This document shows, in pieces, positions 31,500 to 40,267 of a stretch of 64,000 nt of DNA. This DNA comes from Xanthobacter dioxanivorans. GTDB lineage: Bacteria > Pseudomonadota > Alphaproteobacteria > Rhizobiales > Xanthobacteraceae. The stretch spans positions 868,001-932,000 of the forward strand of contig NZ_CP063362.1 in assembly GCF_016807805.1 (NCBI RefSeq), given 5' to 3'. The position numbers and the translations under genes are program-made. The first letter of the stretch is position 1, and every line of letters begins with the position of its first letter. Under the pieces are notes generated by a model. It was given only the letters and a program-made list of their open reading frames with translations. It did not search any database and was not told the DNA's origin.

Positions 31500-31536
31500 G
31501 CGCCGCCTCCCGCGCCCGTCAGCAGGGGCTGCCGCC

Positions 31537-33096
31537 ATGGCGATGAGCCCGAAGCTGGAATTCCGGCAGAGCCAGTCTTTGGTGATGACGCCGCAGCTGA
31601 TGCAGGCCATCAAGCTGCTGCAGCTCTCCAACATGGAGCTCGTCGCCTACGTGGAGGCGGAGCTGGAGCGCAATCCGCTTCTGGAACGGGTGGCCGAGAA
31701 CGAAGGCCCGGACAGCGCCGGCGAGACCCCCTCGGAAGCGGCGGAGCGCGGCGAGGCCGAGGCCGCCAGCCGCGAGGAGCCCCCCGCCTCCGCCGACTGG
31801 ATGGAAGGGGACATGGAGCCGAGCCGCGCGGCCATGGAAACCCGCCTCGACACCGATCTCGGCAACGTCTTCCCGGACGACACCCCGGCCGACCGCGGCA
31901 GGGGCGACACCAGCGCCTCGGCGCCCGGCCCCTCCGGCGGCGAATGGGGCGGCGGCGAACGGGGCGAGGACTACAATCCGGAAGCCTTCCTCACCGCAGA
32001 GACCACGCTGGCCGACCATCTGGAAGCCCAGCTTTCGGTCGCGGCGAGCGACCCGGCGCTCCGGCTCATCGGCGTCAACATCATCGGCCTCATCGACGAG
32101 GCGGGCTACTTCACCGGGGACCTCGACCAGCTCGCCGAGCAGTTCGGCGTGCCCCCGGCCGAGGTCGAGCGGGTGCTGAAGCTCATCCAGACCTTCGAGC
32201 CTTCCGGCGTCGGCGCGCGCAACCTCGCCGAATGCCTCGCCATCCAGCTCAGGGAGCGCGACCGCTTCGACCCAGCCATGCAGGCGCTGGTGGCGAACCT
32301 GGAGCTGCTCGCCCGGCACGACCGCAACGCGCTGAAGCGCATCTGCGCCGTGGACAACGAGGATCTCTCCGACATGATCGGCGAGATCCGCCGGCTCGAT
32401 CCCAAGCCCGGCCTCGCCTTTGGCTCCGGCGTGGTGCATCCGCTGGTGCCGGACGTCTATGTCCGCCCCGGCGCCGACGGCACCTGGCTGGTGGAGCTGA
32501 ATTCGGAAACCCTGCCGCGGGTGCTGGTGAACCAGACCTACCACGCCACCGTGGTCAAGCACGCCCGCTCGCAGGAGGAGAAGAGCTTCCTCGCCGACTG
32601 CCTGCAGAGCGCGAGCTGGCTCACCCGCTCCCTCGACCAGCGGGCGCGCACCATCCTGAAGGTGGCGAGCGAGATCGTGCGCCAGCAGGACGCCTTCCTG
32701 CTGCACGGGGTGCGCTACCTGCGCCCGCTCAATTTGCGCACGGTGGCGGACGCCATCGGCATGCACGAATCCACCGTGTCGCGGGTGACCTCCAACAAAT
32801 ACATCTCCACCCCGCGCGGCGTGGTGGAGATGAAGTTCTTCTTCTCCTCGGCTATCTCGGCCTCCGGCGGCGGCGAGGCCCACTCGGCCGAATCCGTGCG
32901 CCACCGCATCAAGCTGCTGATCGAGGCGGAGAGCCCGGAGGACGTGCTCTCCGACGACACGCTGGTGCAGAAGCTGAAGGGCGACGGCATCGACATCGCC
33001 CGGCGCACGGTGGCGAAGTATCGCGAGGGCATGAACATCCCCTCCTCGGTCCAGCGCCGGCGCGAGAAGATGGCCATGCGCAGCGTCGCCAACTGA
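31537..33096 (+). CDS. rpoN: RNA polymerase sigma-54 factor RpoN
   Basis: RpoN directs polymerase to -24/-12 promoters, including those of nifH and fdxN in this window. It is 519 aa. Region I has the glutamine-rich [20 protein letters not shown]; the HTH is [20 protein letters not shown]; the RpoN box [10 protein letters not shown] is near the C-terminus. It follows lptB by 37 bases, the usual proteobacterial order, but the hpf and ptsN genes that commonly follow are absent; ohr lies there instead, convergent. Confidence 0.97.
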   Translation: MAMSPKLEFRQSQSLVMTPQLMQAIKLLQLSNMELVAYVEAELERNPLLERVAENEGPDSAGETPSEAAERGEAEAASREEPPASADWMEGDMEPSRAAMETRLDTDLGNVFPDDTPADRGRGDTSASAPGPSGGEWGGGERGEDYNPEAFLTAETTLADHLEAQLSVAASDPALRLIGVNIIGLIDEAGYFTGDLDQLAEQFGVPPAEVERVLKLIQTFEPSGVGARNLAECLAIQLRERDRFDPAMQALVANLELLARHDRNALKRICAVDNEDLSDMIGEIRRLDPKPGLAFGSGVVHPLVPDVYVRPGADGTWLVELNSETLPRVLVNQTYHATVVKHARSQEEKSFLADCLQSASWLTRSLDQRARTILKVASEIVRQQDAFLLHGVRYLRPLNLRTVADAIGMHESTVSRVTSNKYISTPRGVVEMKFFFSSAISASGGGEAHSAESVRHRIKLLIEAESPEDVLSDDTLVQKLKGDGIDIARRTVAKYREGMNIPSSVQRRREKMAMRSVAN

Positions 33097-33202
33097 GGCC
33101 GGCCGGGCGGAGCGGGCGCGCTTGCCGTCACCGCCGTCCTCCGGCTCGACCGGGAGACCCATCGCGCCCTTTGTCCCAATCTCCCCACTCGTGGAGAAAT
33201 GG

Positions 33203-33223
33203 CCCTCCGGTCAAGCCGGAGGG
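33203..33223. terminator. Hairpin between rpoN and ohr
   Basis: An 8-bp perfect stem CCCTCCGG/CCGGAGGG with a 5-base loop lies in the convergent rpoN-ohr gap. There is no T-run, so it is a weak or Rho-assisted terminator at best. Confidence 0.45.
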
Positions 33224-33286
33224 CGACGGTGGCTAAGGGAGCGCAGGCGCGGCAACCGCGGGCCGCGCCTCGGACCAGGCCGAGCT

Positions 33287-33715
33287 TCAGACCAGGCTGA
33301 GCTTCACGTCGATATTGTTGCGGGTGGCGTTGGAGTACGGGCACACCTGATGCGCCTTGGCGATCAGCGCCTCGCCGGCGTCCCGGTCCACGCCCGGCAG
33401 CGACACCGCCAGGGCGATCTCCAGGCCGAAGCCGCCTTCCGAGCGCGGCCCGATGCCGACGGTGGAGGTGACGCTCGCGTCCGCCGGCACCTTGGCGCTG
33501 CCGCCCTGCGAGGCGACGAACTTCATGGCGCCGAGGAAGCAGGCCGCGTAGCCGGTGGCGAACAGCTGCTCGGGGTTCACGCCATCGCCGCCGGCGCCGC
33601 CCAGCTCCTTGGGCGTGGTCAGCTTCACGTCCACCGCCCCGTCGAGGGTGGCGGAGTGGCCGTCACGGCCACCGGTGGCGCGGGCGGAGGTGCTGTAGAG
33701 GACATTCACGGACAT
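33287..33715 (-). CDS. ohr: Organic hydroperoxide resistance protein Ohr
   Basis: Ohr is a thiol peroxidase that detoxifies organic hydroperoxides. It is 142 aa, the usual length, with the OsmC/Ohr fold. The two catalytic cysteines are in GYAACFLGA and [13 protein letters not shown]; the N-terminal [14 protein letters not shown] is Ohr-specific. It is divergent from an OhrR gene across a 153-base gap with candidate operators. Confidence 0.95.
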   Translation of the reverse strand: MSVNVLYSTSARATGGRDGHSATLDGAVDVKLTTPKELGGAGGDGVNPEQLFATGYAACFLGAMKFVASQGGSAKVPADASVTSTVGIGPRSEGGFGLEIALAVSLPGVDRDAGEALIAKAHQVCPYSNATRNNIDVKLSLV

Positions 33716-33766
33716 GGCGGCTTTCCTTCTCTGCAGATGTCGCGCCTTTAATATTGCGCGACTAAA

Positions 33767-33778
33767 TCGTGTACGATC
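33767..33778. promoter_or_regulatory. Candidate OhrR operator 1
   Basis: ATCGTGTACGAT is a perfect inverted repeat (arms ATCGT/ACGAT) in the ohr-ohrR gap. The half-element ATCGTG(T/C)AC recurs at 33824. Assignment to OhrR rests on location only. Confidence 0.55.
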
Positions 33779-33823
33779 TATCTAGAGAGATGGGAGTCCC
33801 ATGTCAAGCGCTTGCGATTTGAT

Positions 33824-33835
33824 CGTGCACTAATT
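33824..33835. promoter_or_regulatory. Candidate OhrR operator 2
   Basis: ATCGTGCACTAA shares ATCGTG(T/C)AC with operator 1 and lies about 34 bases upstream of the ohrR start. A 13-base palindrome ATGGGAGTCCCAT (33792-33804) lies between the two sites. Confidence 0.45.
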
Positions 33836-33868
33836 ATTTTTGAGCCATCTTCCTCAGGATGCCCCCCG

Positions 33869-34345
33869 ATGCCCGCCTCCCCCGCAGACCCGCCGCCCCC
33901 TGCCTTTCCCCGCGTGGACGAGTTCCTGTGCTTCGCCTTCTATGCGGCGAGCCACGCTTTCACCCGTGTCTACAAGCCGTTGCTCGACAAGCTGGGGCTC
34001 ACCTACCCGCAATATCTGGTGATGGTCGCCCTCTGGGACGCCGACGACCAGACGGTGGGAGGGATCGGCGAGAAGCTGGGGCTGGAATCGAGCACGCTGA
34101 CGCCCCTGCTCAAGCGGCTCGAAGCCCTCGGCCATGTCACCCGCGCCCGTGACGCTGCGGACGAGCGGGTGGTGCGGGTCCGCCTGACCGCGCAGGGCGG
34201 TGCCCTGCGGGAGGCCGCGCTCGGGATCCCCGGCTGCATCCTCGCCGCCACCGGCCTGGATCTGCCCCGGGTCATGGCGCTCCAGAAGGAGGTGACGCAG
34301 CTGCGCGCGGCGCTGGAGCGCGCCGCGCAGCCGGCACAGGCTTGA
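33869..34345 (+). CDS. ohrR: MarR-family peroxide-sensing repressor OhrR
   Basis: OhrR represses ohr until a reactive cysteine is oxidised by organic peroxide. From the ATG at 33869 it is 158 aa. The sensing cysteine is in FLCFAFYAASHAF near the N-terminus; the winged HTH includes GGIGEKLGLESSTLTPLLKR and DERVVRVRLT. A shorter ribosome-site match (AGGA) supports this start over the open frame beginning at 33812. Divergent from ohr. Confidence 0.92.
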   Translation: MPASPADPPPPAFPRVDEFLCFAFYAASHAFTRVYKPLLDKLGLTYPQYLVMVALWDADDQTVGGIGEKLGLESSTLTPLLKRLEALGHVTRARDAADERVVRVRLTAQGGALREAALGIPGCILAATGLDLPRVMALQKEVTQLRAALERAAQPAQA

Positions 34346-34421
34346 CGGGTCTCCGGGGCTGGTGACACTCCATCTGGTCTGCCGCATACGGTCGACCAGA
34401 CAGACGCACAACAGGCCCGCC

Positions 34422-35114
34422 ATGCTCGACTCCAGCCTCATCGGACGCATCGCCTTCCAGCCCCCGCCGCCAGGCCGGCCGCCCCTCCTGCCCCCCTTGC
34501 CGGCCGGCACCCACGCTCTCGGCCTGCCGGGCGCGCGCGACACGCTGCTGGTAGTGCCCGAGGGCCTCGACCCCGCCGCGCCGGTGCCGCTGATGGTGCT
34601 GTTCCACGGCGGCGGCGGCAGCGCCGAAAAGATCCTGCCCATGATGGCGGCCCACGCCGCCGAGCACCGCTTCCTGCTACTGGTGCCGCAATCGGTCTTT
34701 CCCACCTGGGACATCGTGATCGCCGGCAACGGGCCGGACCGGGAGCGGCTGGAAGCGGCGCTCGGCCTCGTGGCGGCGCGATTTGCCGTCGACCCGGCCC
34801 ACATCGCCTTCGCCGGCCATTCGGACGGCGGCAGCTATGCCCTCTCCCTCGGCCTCACCAACGGCCACTTCGTGACCCATGTGATCGCCTCGTCCGCCGG
34901 CTTCATGTCGGTGCAGCGGCAGGAGGGGGCGCCGCGCGTCTTCATCTCCCACGGCGTCGACGACGAGCAGATCCCCATCGACCGCAGCGGGAGGGTGCAC
35001 GCGGCGCTGCTGAAGGACGCGGGCTACGACGTCACCTACATGGAGTATCACGGCCCGCACGCCTGGCAGCCGCCGGTGGTGGCGCTCGCCGTGGGCTTTT
35101 TCCTCGCCCCCTGA
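34422..35114 (+). CDS. Alpha/beta hydrolase (PHB depolymerase/esterase-like)
   Basis: A 230-aa alpha/beta hydrolase. The oxyanion region is LMVLFHGGGGSAEK, the nucleophile serine is in FAGHSDGGSY, the acid is probably in HGVDDEQIP and the histidine in EYHGPHAWQ. It resembles small carboxylesterases and polyhydroxyalkanoate depolymerase-like enzymes. No signal peptide is visible, so it should be cytoplasmic. Substrate unknown. The start is the ATG giving MLDSSLIG; an open frame extends 60 bases further upstream without a ribosome site. Confidence 0.8.
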   Translation: MLDSSLIGRIAFQPPPPGRPPLLPPLPAGTHALGLPGARDTLLVVPEGLDPAAPVPLMVLFHGGGGSAEKILPMMAAHAAEHRFLLLVPQSVFPTWDIVIAGNGPDRERLEAALGLVAARFAVDPAHIAFAGHSDGGSYALSLGLTNGHFVTHVIASSAGFMSVQRQEGAPRVFISHGVDDEQIPIDRSGRVHAALLKDAGYDVTYMEYHGPHAWQPPVVALAVGFFLAP

Positions 35115-35285
35115 CCCCCGGCGCGTGTCGGTGGGCCGGCGCCGCCGCCGGCGCGACCCGGGACTTGACGCATCCGCTGGACAAGCCGGCGGTGAAATGA
35201 TGAGGTCCCGGCAAACAGAAGAAGAACGCGCGATGGGGCACCGGGCCGACGGCACCGGATCAGGGCGCGCCGCCGGACGGGAGAC

Positions 35286-38200
35286 ATGCTTCAGGCCTCG
35301 GTCGTCATCTTCGTAGCGCTGGCCTATATCGGCTTCCTGTTCGCCATCGCGAGCTACGGCGACCGGCTGCGCCCGGGCGCCGCCCGGCGCGCACCGCGGC
35401 CGATGATCTATTCGCTGTCGCTGGCGGTCTACTGCACCTCCTGGACCTTCTTCGGCTCGGTGGGCCTCGCCGCCACCCAGGGCTTCGACTTCCTCACCAT
35501 CTATCTCGGCCCCATCATCCTGATGACGGTGGGCGCGCCTTTCTTCCTCCGGGTGGTGCGGCTCGCCAAGGCCAACAACATCACCTCCATCGCCGACTTC
35601 ATCGCCGCGCGCTACGGCAAGCACCAGGGCATCGCGGCCCTGGTCGCCATCGTCGCCATCGTCGCCGCCGTTCCCTATATCGCGCTGCAGTTGAAGGCGG
35701 TGTCCGCCTCCCTCGTGGCCATGATCGGCCATTTCGCCGGGGCCGGCGGGCGCAACACGCTGGTGGGCGACCTGGCGCTGTTCGTCGCCTGCGCCATGGC
35801 CGCCTTCGCCATTCTGTTCGGCACCCGCCACACCGACGCCACCGAGCACCAGGACGGGCTGATGCTCGCCATCGCCAGCGAATCCCTGGTCAAGCTCGCC
35901 GCCTTCCTGGCGGTGGGCATCCTCGTCACCTTCATCCTGTTCGACGGGCCGTGGCAGCTGTGGAACGCGGCACGCGAGGCGGATGTCGCCGCGCCGTTCG
36001 AGAGCGGCCTGTCGCTCGAGAGCTGGCTGACCATGACCATCCTCTCCGGCGGCGCCTTCATGCTGCTGCCGCGCCAGTTCCACGTGGCGGTGGTGGAGAA
36101 CAAGGGCGAGGAGGAGATCCGCCGCGCGCGCTGGCTCTTCCCCCTCTATCTCGTGCTCATCAATTTGTTCGTGGTGCCGCTGACGCTGGCCGGCAAGATC
36201 CTGTTCCCCCTCGGCATGGTGGACAGCGACGTCTACGTGCTGGCGGTGCCGCTGGCGGCGGGGGCGGAGGCGCTCGCCTTGTTCGCCTTCGTGGGCGGCC
36301 TGTCCGCCGCCACCGCCATGGTCATCGTGGAGTGCGTGGCCATCGCCATCATGGTCTCCAACGACCTCGTCGTGCCCCTGCTGCTGCGCCGGCGGGCGCA
36401 GCGCTCCGACGAGGGTGGGCCACGCGACGACATGACCGGCCTGCTGCTGCTGGTGCGGCGGATCGCCATCTTCGTCATCGTCCTGCTGGCCTATCTCTAT
36501 TACCGCACCACCGGCGAGGTGCAGCTGGCGCAGATCGGCCTGCTCTCCTTCGCCGCCATCGCCCAGGTCGGCCCGGCCTTCGCCGCCGGCCTGCTGTGGC
36601 AGCGGGCGACGGCGAAGGGCGCCATTGCCGGCATCGTCGTCGGCGGCCTGCTGTGGACCTATACGCTGCTGCTGCCGAGCCTCGCCGAGGCGGGGCTGGT
36701 GGCGTCCACGGTGGTGCAGGCCGGGCCGTTCGGCATCGGCCTGCTCAAGCCCACGGCGCTGCTCGGGCTGGCCGCCGGGCCTCTCGCCCACGGCGTCGCC
36801 TGGAGCCTCGGGCTCAACACCCTGATTCTGGTGGCCGTCTCCCTCTTCACCCAGCCGAGCCAGATCGAGCGGGTGCAGGCGCGGCTGTTCTCGGGCGGCG
36901 GCGGCGAGCGGGCGCCCCTGCGTCCGGCCTTCCTGCGCTGGCGCTCGTCGGTGACCCTCGGCGAAGTGATGGCGACGGTGGAGCGCTATTTGGGGCCGGA
37001 CCGGGCCCGCGCCTCGTTCGAGAACCATGCGCGCCAGCAGGGCGTCACCCTCGACCCGCATCGCGAGGCCGACGCCGGCATGGTGCGCTACGCCGAGCAC
37101 CTGCTCGCCTCGGCGGTGGGGGCGGCCTCCTCGCGCCTCGTGCTGTCGCTGCTGCTGCGCAAGCGCACCGTGTCCACCAAGGCGGCGCTGAAGCTGCTCG
37201 ACGACGCCTCCGCCGCCATCCAGTACAATCGCGAGCTGCTGCAAAACGCCATCGACCACGTGCACCAGGGCATCGCCGTGTTCGACCGCGACCTGCGGCT
37301 CGTCTGCTGGAACCGGCAGTTCGGCCAGATGCTCGACCTGCCGGCCGAATGCTACGCCGTGGGCGTGCCTCTCACCGACATCCTCGCCGCCGCCCCGGCC
37401 GACGACGCCGGCGAGATCGGCGCGCGCCTCAACCGCTATGCCGGCCCCAGCCCCGATTTCTCCGAGCGCCTGCACCAGCGCGGCGCGGTGATCGAGGCGC
37501 GCTCGGACCCCATGCCCGACGGCGGCATCGCCGTGACCTTCACCGACATCACCGCGAGCGTGGAATCGGCGCTCGCTTTGGAGCGCGCCAACGAGACCCT
37601 GGAGCGCCGCGTGCGCGAGCGCACCGAGGAGCTGGAGCGTCTCAACCAGGCCCTGGAGAAGGCGCGGGAGGAGGCGGAGGAGGCCAATCTCTCCAAGACG
37701 CGCTTCCTCGCTGCCGCCAGCCACGACATCCTGCAGCCGCTGAACGCCGCCCGCCTCTACGTGACCTCCATGGTGGAGCGGGCCAAGGGCCCGGAGGAGG
37801 AGCGCCTCGCCGGCAACGTGGACGCCTCCCTGGAATCGGTGGAGGAGATCCTCGCCGCGCTGCTCGACATCTCGCGCCTCGACAGCGGCGTGATGCGCCC
37901 GGAGATCGCGCCCTTCCGCCTCGCCGACATCCTGAAGCCCCTGGAGATGGAATTCGCGCCGCTGGCGCGGGAGAAGAACCTCCGGCTGACCTTCGTGCCC
38001 TGCGCGCTGGCCGTGCGCTCCGACCGCCGGCTGCTGCGGCGGCTCTTGCAGAACCTCATCTCCAACGCGGTGAAGTACACCCCGCGCGGGCGCATCCTGG
38101 TGGGCTGCCGGCGGCACGACGGCAAAGTGCGCGTGGAGGTCTACGACACCGGGGTCGGCATCCCGCGCTCCAAGCACAAGCTGGTGTTCCAGGAATTCCA

Positions 38201-38789
38201 GCGCCTCGACCAGGGGGCGAAGGTGGCGCGGGGGCTCGGGCTCGGCCTCTCCATCGTCGAGCGCATCGCCCGGGTGCTGGAGCACAAGGTGACCCTGCGC
38301 TCGACGCCCGGCAAGGGCTCCGCCTTCATCGTCGACCTGCCGGTCGCCGTCTCCATGCCGGAGGAGCCCCAGGCGCTGCCCAGCCCCGCCCGCCGCGGCG
38401 CGCCGCTCGACGGCCTCACCATCCTCGCCATCGACAACGAGCCGGCCATCCTCGAGGGCATGCGGATGCTGCTCACCGGCTGGGGGTGCGAGGTCATCAC
38501 CGCCCCCAGCGCCGCCGGCGCCATCGAGGAGGTCCGCCGGCGGCGCAAGAAGCCGGACGTGGCCCTCGTGGACTATCACCTCGACGGCGGGCACGGCATC
38601 GACGCGGTCATGTCGCTGAGGTGGAAACTGGGGAAACTTCCCGCCGTGCTCATCACCGCCGACCGCAGCAAGAAGGTGCGCGACGCGGCCCGCGCGGCGG
38701 ACATGGAGATCCTCAACAAGCCGCTGAAACCGGCGGCTCTCAGGGCCATCCTCGCCCATTGGCGGCTCGCCCGGACAGCGGCGGAATAG
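35286..38789 (+). CDS. Symporter-type hybrid sensor histidine kinase/response regulator
   Basis: A 1167-aa membrane sensor. Residues 1 to about 520 form a many-helix domain of the sodium:solute symporter family (FLTIYLGPIILMTVG, AKANNITSIADFIAARYGK). A PAS domain follows at about 660-760, then a coiled coil and a HisKA domain with phosphoacceptor His813 (ASHDILQPLNAARLY). The ATPase boxes are NAVKYTPRG, DTGVGIP and GLGLGLSIV. A receiver domain ends the protein with Asp1096 (VALVDYHLDGG). The architecture matches CbrA/NahK-like kinases. The ligand and partner regulator are not encoded nearby. Confidence 0.93.
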   Translation: MLQASVVIFVALAYIGFLFAIASYGDRLRPGAARRAPRPMIYSLSLAVYCTSWTFFGSVGLAATQGFDFLTIYLGPIILMTVGAPFFLRVVRLAKANNITSIADFIAARYGKHQGIAALVAIVAIVAAVPYIALQLKAVSASLVAMIGHFAGAGGRNTLVGDLALFVACAMAAFAILFGTRHTDATEHQDGLMLAIASESLVKLAAFLAVGILVTFILFDGPWQLWNAAREADVAAPFESGLSLESWLTMTILSGGAFMLLPRQFHVAVVENKGEEEIRRARWLFPLYLVLINLFVVPLTLAGKILFPLGMVDSDVYVLAVPLAAGAEALALFAFVGGLSAATAMVIVECVAIAIMVSNDLVVPLLLRRRAQRSDEGGPRDDMTGLLLLVRRIAIFVIVLLAYLYYRTTGEVQLAQIGLLSFAAIAQVGPAFAAGLLWQRATAKGAIAGIVVGGLLWTYTLLLPSLAEAGLVASTVVQAGPFGIGLLKPTALLGLAAGPLAHGVAWSLGLNTLILVAVSLFTQPSQIERVQARLFSGGGGERAPLRPAFLRWRSSVTLGEVMATVERYLGPDRARASFENHARQQGVTLDPHREADAGMVRYAEHLLASAVGAASSRLVLSLLLRKRTVSTKAALKLLDDASAAIQYNRELLQNAIDHVHQGIAVFDRDLRLVCWNRQFGQMLDLPAECYAVGVPLTDILAAAPADDAGEIGARLNRYAGPSPDFSERLHQRGAVIEARSDPMPDGGIAVTFTDITASVESALALERANETLERRVRERTEELERLNQALEKAREEAEEANLSKTRFLAAASHDILQPLNAARLYVTSMVERAKGPEEERLAGNVDASLESVEEILAALLDISRLDSGVMRPEIAPFRLADILKPLEMEFAPLAREKNLRLTFVPCALAVRSDRRLLRRLLQNLISNAVKYTPRGRILVGCRRHDGKVRVEVYDTGVGIPRSKHKLVFQEFQRLDQGAKVARGLGLGLSIVERIARVLEHKVTLRSTPGKGSAFIVDLPVAVSMPEEPQALPSPARRGAPLDGLTILAIDNEPAILEGMRMLLTGWGCEVITAPSAAGAIEEVRRRRKKPDVALVDYHLDGGHGIDAVMSLRWKLGKLPAVLITADRSKKVRDAARAADMEILNKPLKPAALRAILAHWRLARTAAE

Positions 38790-39012
38790 AGCCGGCGCAA
38801 GGATTTTCGCGCCCTTTTTGCCACACCTTGCGGGCTGCCGAATTAAGGCCTCGTTCATCCCCATGAACGCCCAATAAACGCCCGGTTCAGCCAGCGTTAT
38901 GGGGACGTGCCATAGAAGCACGCCCTCTCGGCATGGAAAAGTTACTGAACTGTAAAGAACTGTAACAAATCCGTGCTCACTTTGACGCGCGATGTACTTT
39001 TGGAGCGTGGCT

Positions 39013-39246
39013 ATGACGATCACGATCAACGTTCCGGTCTTCCCGCTGCGGAAAGAAATCGCCGCCCGCAAGCGACGCCTCGGCCTGTCCCTCGGCTTTT
39101 CACGCGGCCCCAGGGACGCGGCGGCGGGCAAGGCGTCGGGAGGCAAATGCGGCAGCGCGGCGGCCGGCCCGGAGCCGCGCTACACCGCCGAGGGACTGGA
39201 ATTCGACGTGTCCGGCATGGCCGGGGCGCCGCGCAAGAAGAGCTGA
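39013..39246 (+). CDS. Small basic hypothetical protein
   Basis: A 77-aa frame with many Lys/Arg (PLRKEIAARKRRLGL) and a Gly/Ala-rich middle. I recognise no family. GGAG lies 10 bases before the chosen ATG; an upstream ATG at 38992 has no ribosome site. An AT-richer stretch at 38930-39000 could hold its promoter. Coding status is uncertain. Confidence 0.45.
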   Translation: MTITINVPVFPLRKEIAARKRRLGLSLGFSRGPRDAAAGKASGGKCGSAAAGPEPRYTAEGLEFDVSGMAGAPRKKS

Positions 39247-39255
39247 GGCCGCGTC

Positions 39256-39319
39256 AAGGGCACGTGGGCCGAGGGCACGTTGTGGGCCAAGGGCATGTGG
39301 GCCAAGGGCATGTGGGCCA
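39256..39319 (+). repeat. Tandem repeat of AGGGCATGTGGGCCA
   Basis: Four tandem units of 15-18 bases lie between the small hypothetical gene and ubiE. The last two are identical; the first two carry CACG in place of CATG, and the second has a 3-base insertion. It looks like a slippage-prone spacer with no clear function. Confidence 0.75.
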
Positions 39320-39447
39320 ACGGCGCGGCGGCCCTTCAGGGGGGAACAGCTCCCCCTCCGGGCGTGCGACGCCGGCTTTATGGCGCGCGCCGGGATCATC
39401 CGATAAGGTCGCCGCCCAAGAGCAACAACGTGCGGCCCTGATCCATC

Positions 39448-40236
39448 ATGACGGACCCGATTTCCACGCCCCCCTCGGGCGAGCCCCGGACCGAAACCCA
39501 TTTCGGCTACCGCACGGTGCCCCTCGCCGAGAAGCAGGCGCTGGTGGACGACGTCTTCCACAAGGTGGCGCGCCGCTACGACATCATGAACGACCTCATG
39601 TCCGGCGGCCTCCACCGGGCGTGGAAGGACGCGCTGGTCTCCAAGCTGCGCCCGCCGCCGGGAACCCGCCCCTTCCACCTGCTGGATCTGGCCGGCGGCA
39701 CCGGCGACGTGGCGTTCCGGGTGGTGAAGGCGGGCGGCGCCGGCACCCGCGCCATCGTCGCCGACATCAATGCCGACATGCTGGCGGTGGGCCGCGAGCG
39801 CGCCGAGAAGCGCGGCCTTTCGGAGCAGGTCACCTTCTCCGAGGCCAATGCCGAGGCCCTGCCCTTCCCCGACATGAGCTTCGATGCCGTCACCATCGCC
39901 TTCGGCATCCGCAACGTGCCGCGCATCCCGGTGGCGCTGAAGGAGATGCGCCGCGTGCTGAAGCCCGGCGGGCGCGCCTTCGTGCTGGAATTCTCCAAGG
40001 TGGACGTGCCGCTGCTGGACAAGATCTACGACACCTTCTCCTTCCGCGTGATCCCCGAGATCGGCAAGCGCGTGGCCGGAGACGCGGAGCCCTACCAGTA
40101 TCTGGTGGAATCCATCCGCCGCTTTCCCCATGCCGAGGCGTTCGCCCAGATGATGCGCGAGGCGGGCTTCTCCCGCGTGGACTTCACCCGCATGACCGGC
40201 GGCGTGGTGGCCCTGCACTGGGGCTTCCGCATCTGA
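39448..40236 (+). CDS. ubiE: Ubiquinone/menaquinone biosynthesis C-methyltransferase UbiE
   Basis: UbiE is an S-adenosylmethionine methyltransferase of quinone biosynthesis. It is 262 aa. Family motifs include [20 protein letters not shown], the SAM loop [22 protein letters not shown] [11 protein letters not shown] and the C-terminal [10 protein letters not shown]. It is 31 bases upstream of ubiB, the usual pair. Confidence 0.97.
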   Translation: MTDPISTPPSGEPRTETHFGYRTVPLAEKQALVDDVFHKVARRYDIMNDLMSGGLHRAWKDALVSKLRPPPGTRPFHLLDLAGGTGDVAFRVVKAGGAGTRAIVADINADMLAVGRERAEKRGLSEQVTFSEANAEALPFPDMSFDAVTIAFGIRNVPRIPVALKEMRRVLKPGGRAFVLEFSKVDVPLLDKIYDTFSFRVIPEIGKRVAGDAEPYQYLVESIRRFPHAEAFAQMMREAGFSRVDFTRMTGGVVALHWGFRI

Positions 40237-40267
40237 TGGCGGCGCGCGCGCAGGGCAGGCGCCGCCC

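Noticed and set aside
34677..39146. A 1489-aa open frame on the minus strand
   Set aside because: Antisense to the hydrolase and the hybrid kinase gene; composition is that of a reversed coding frame.
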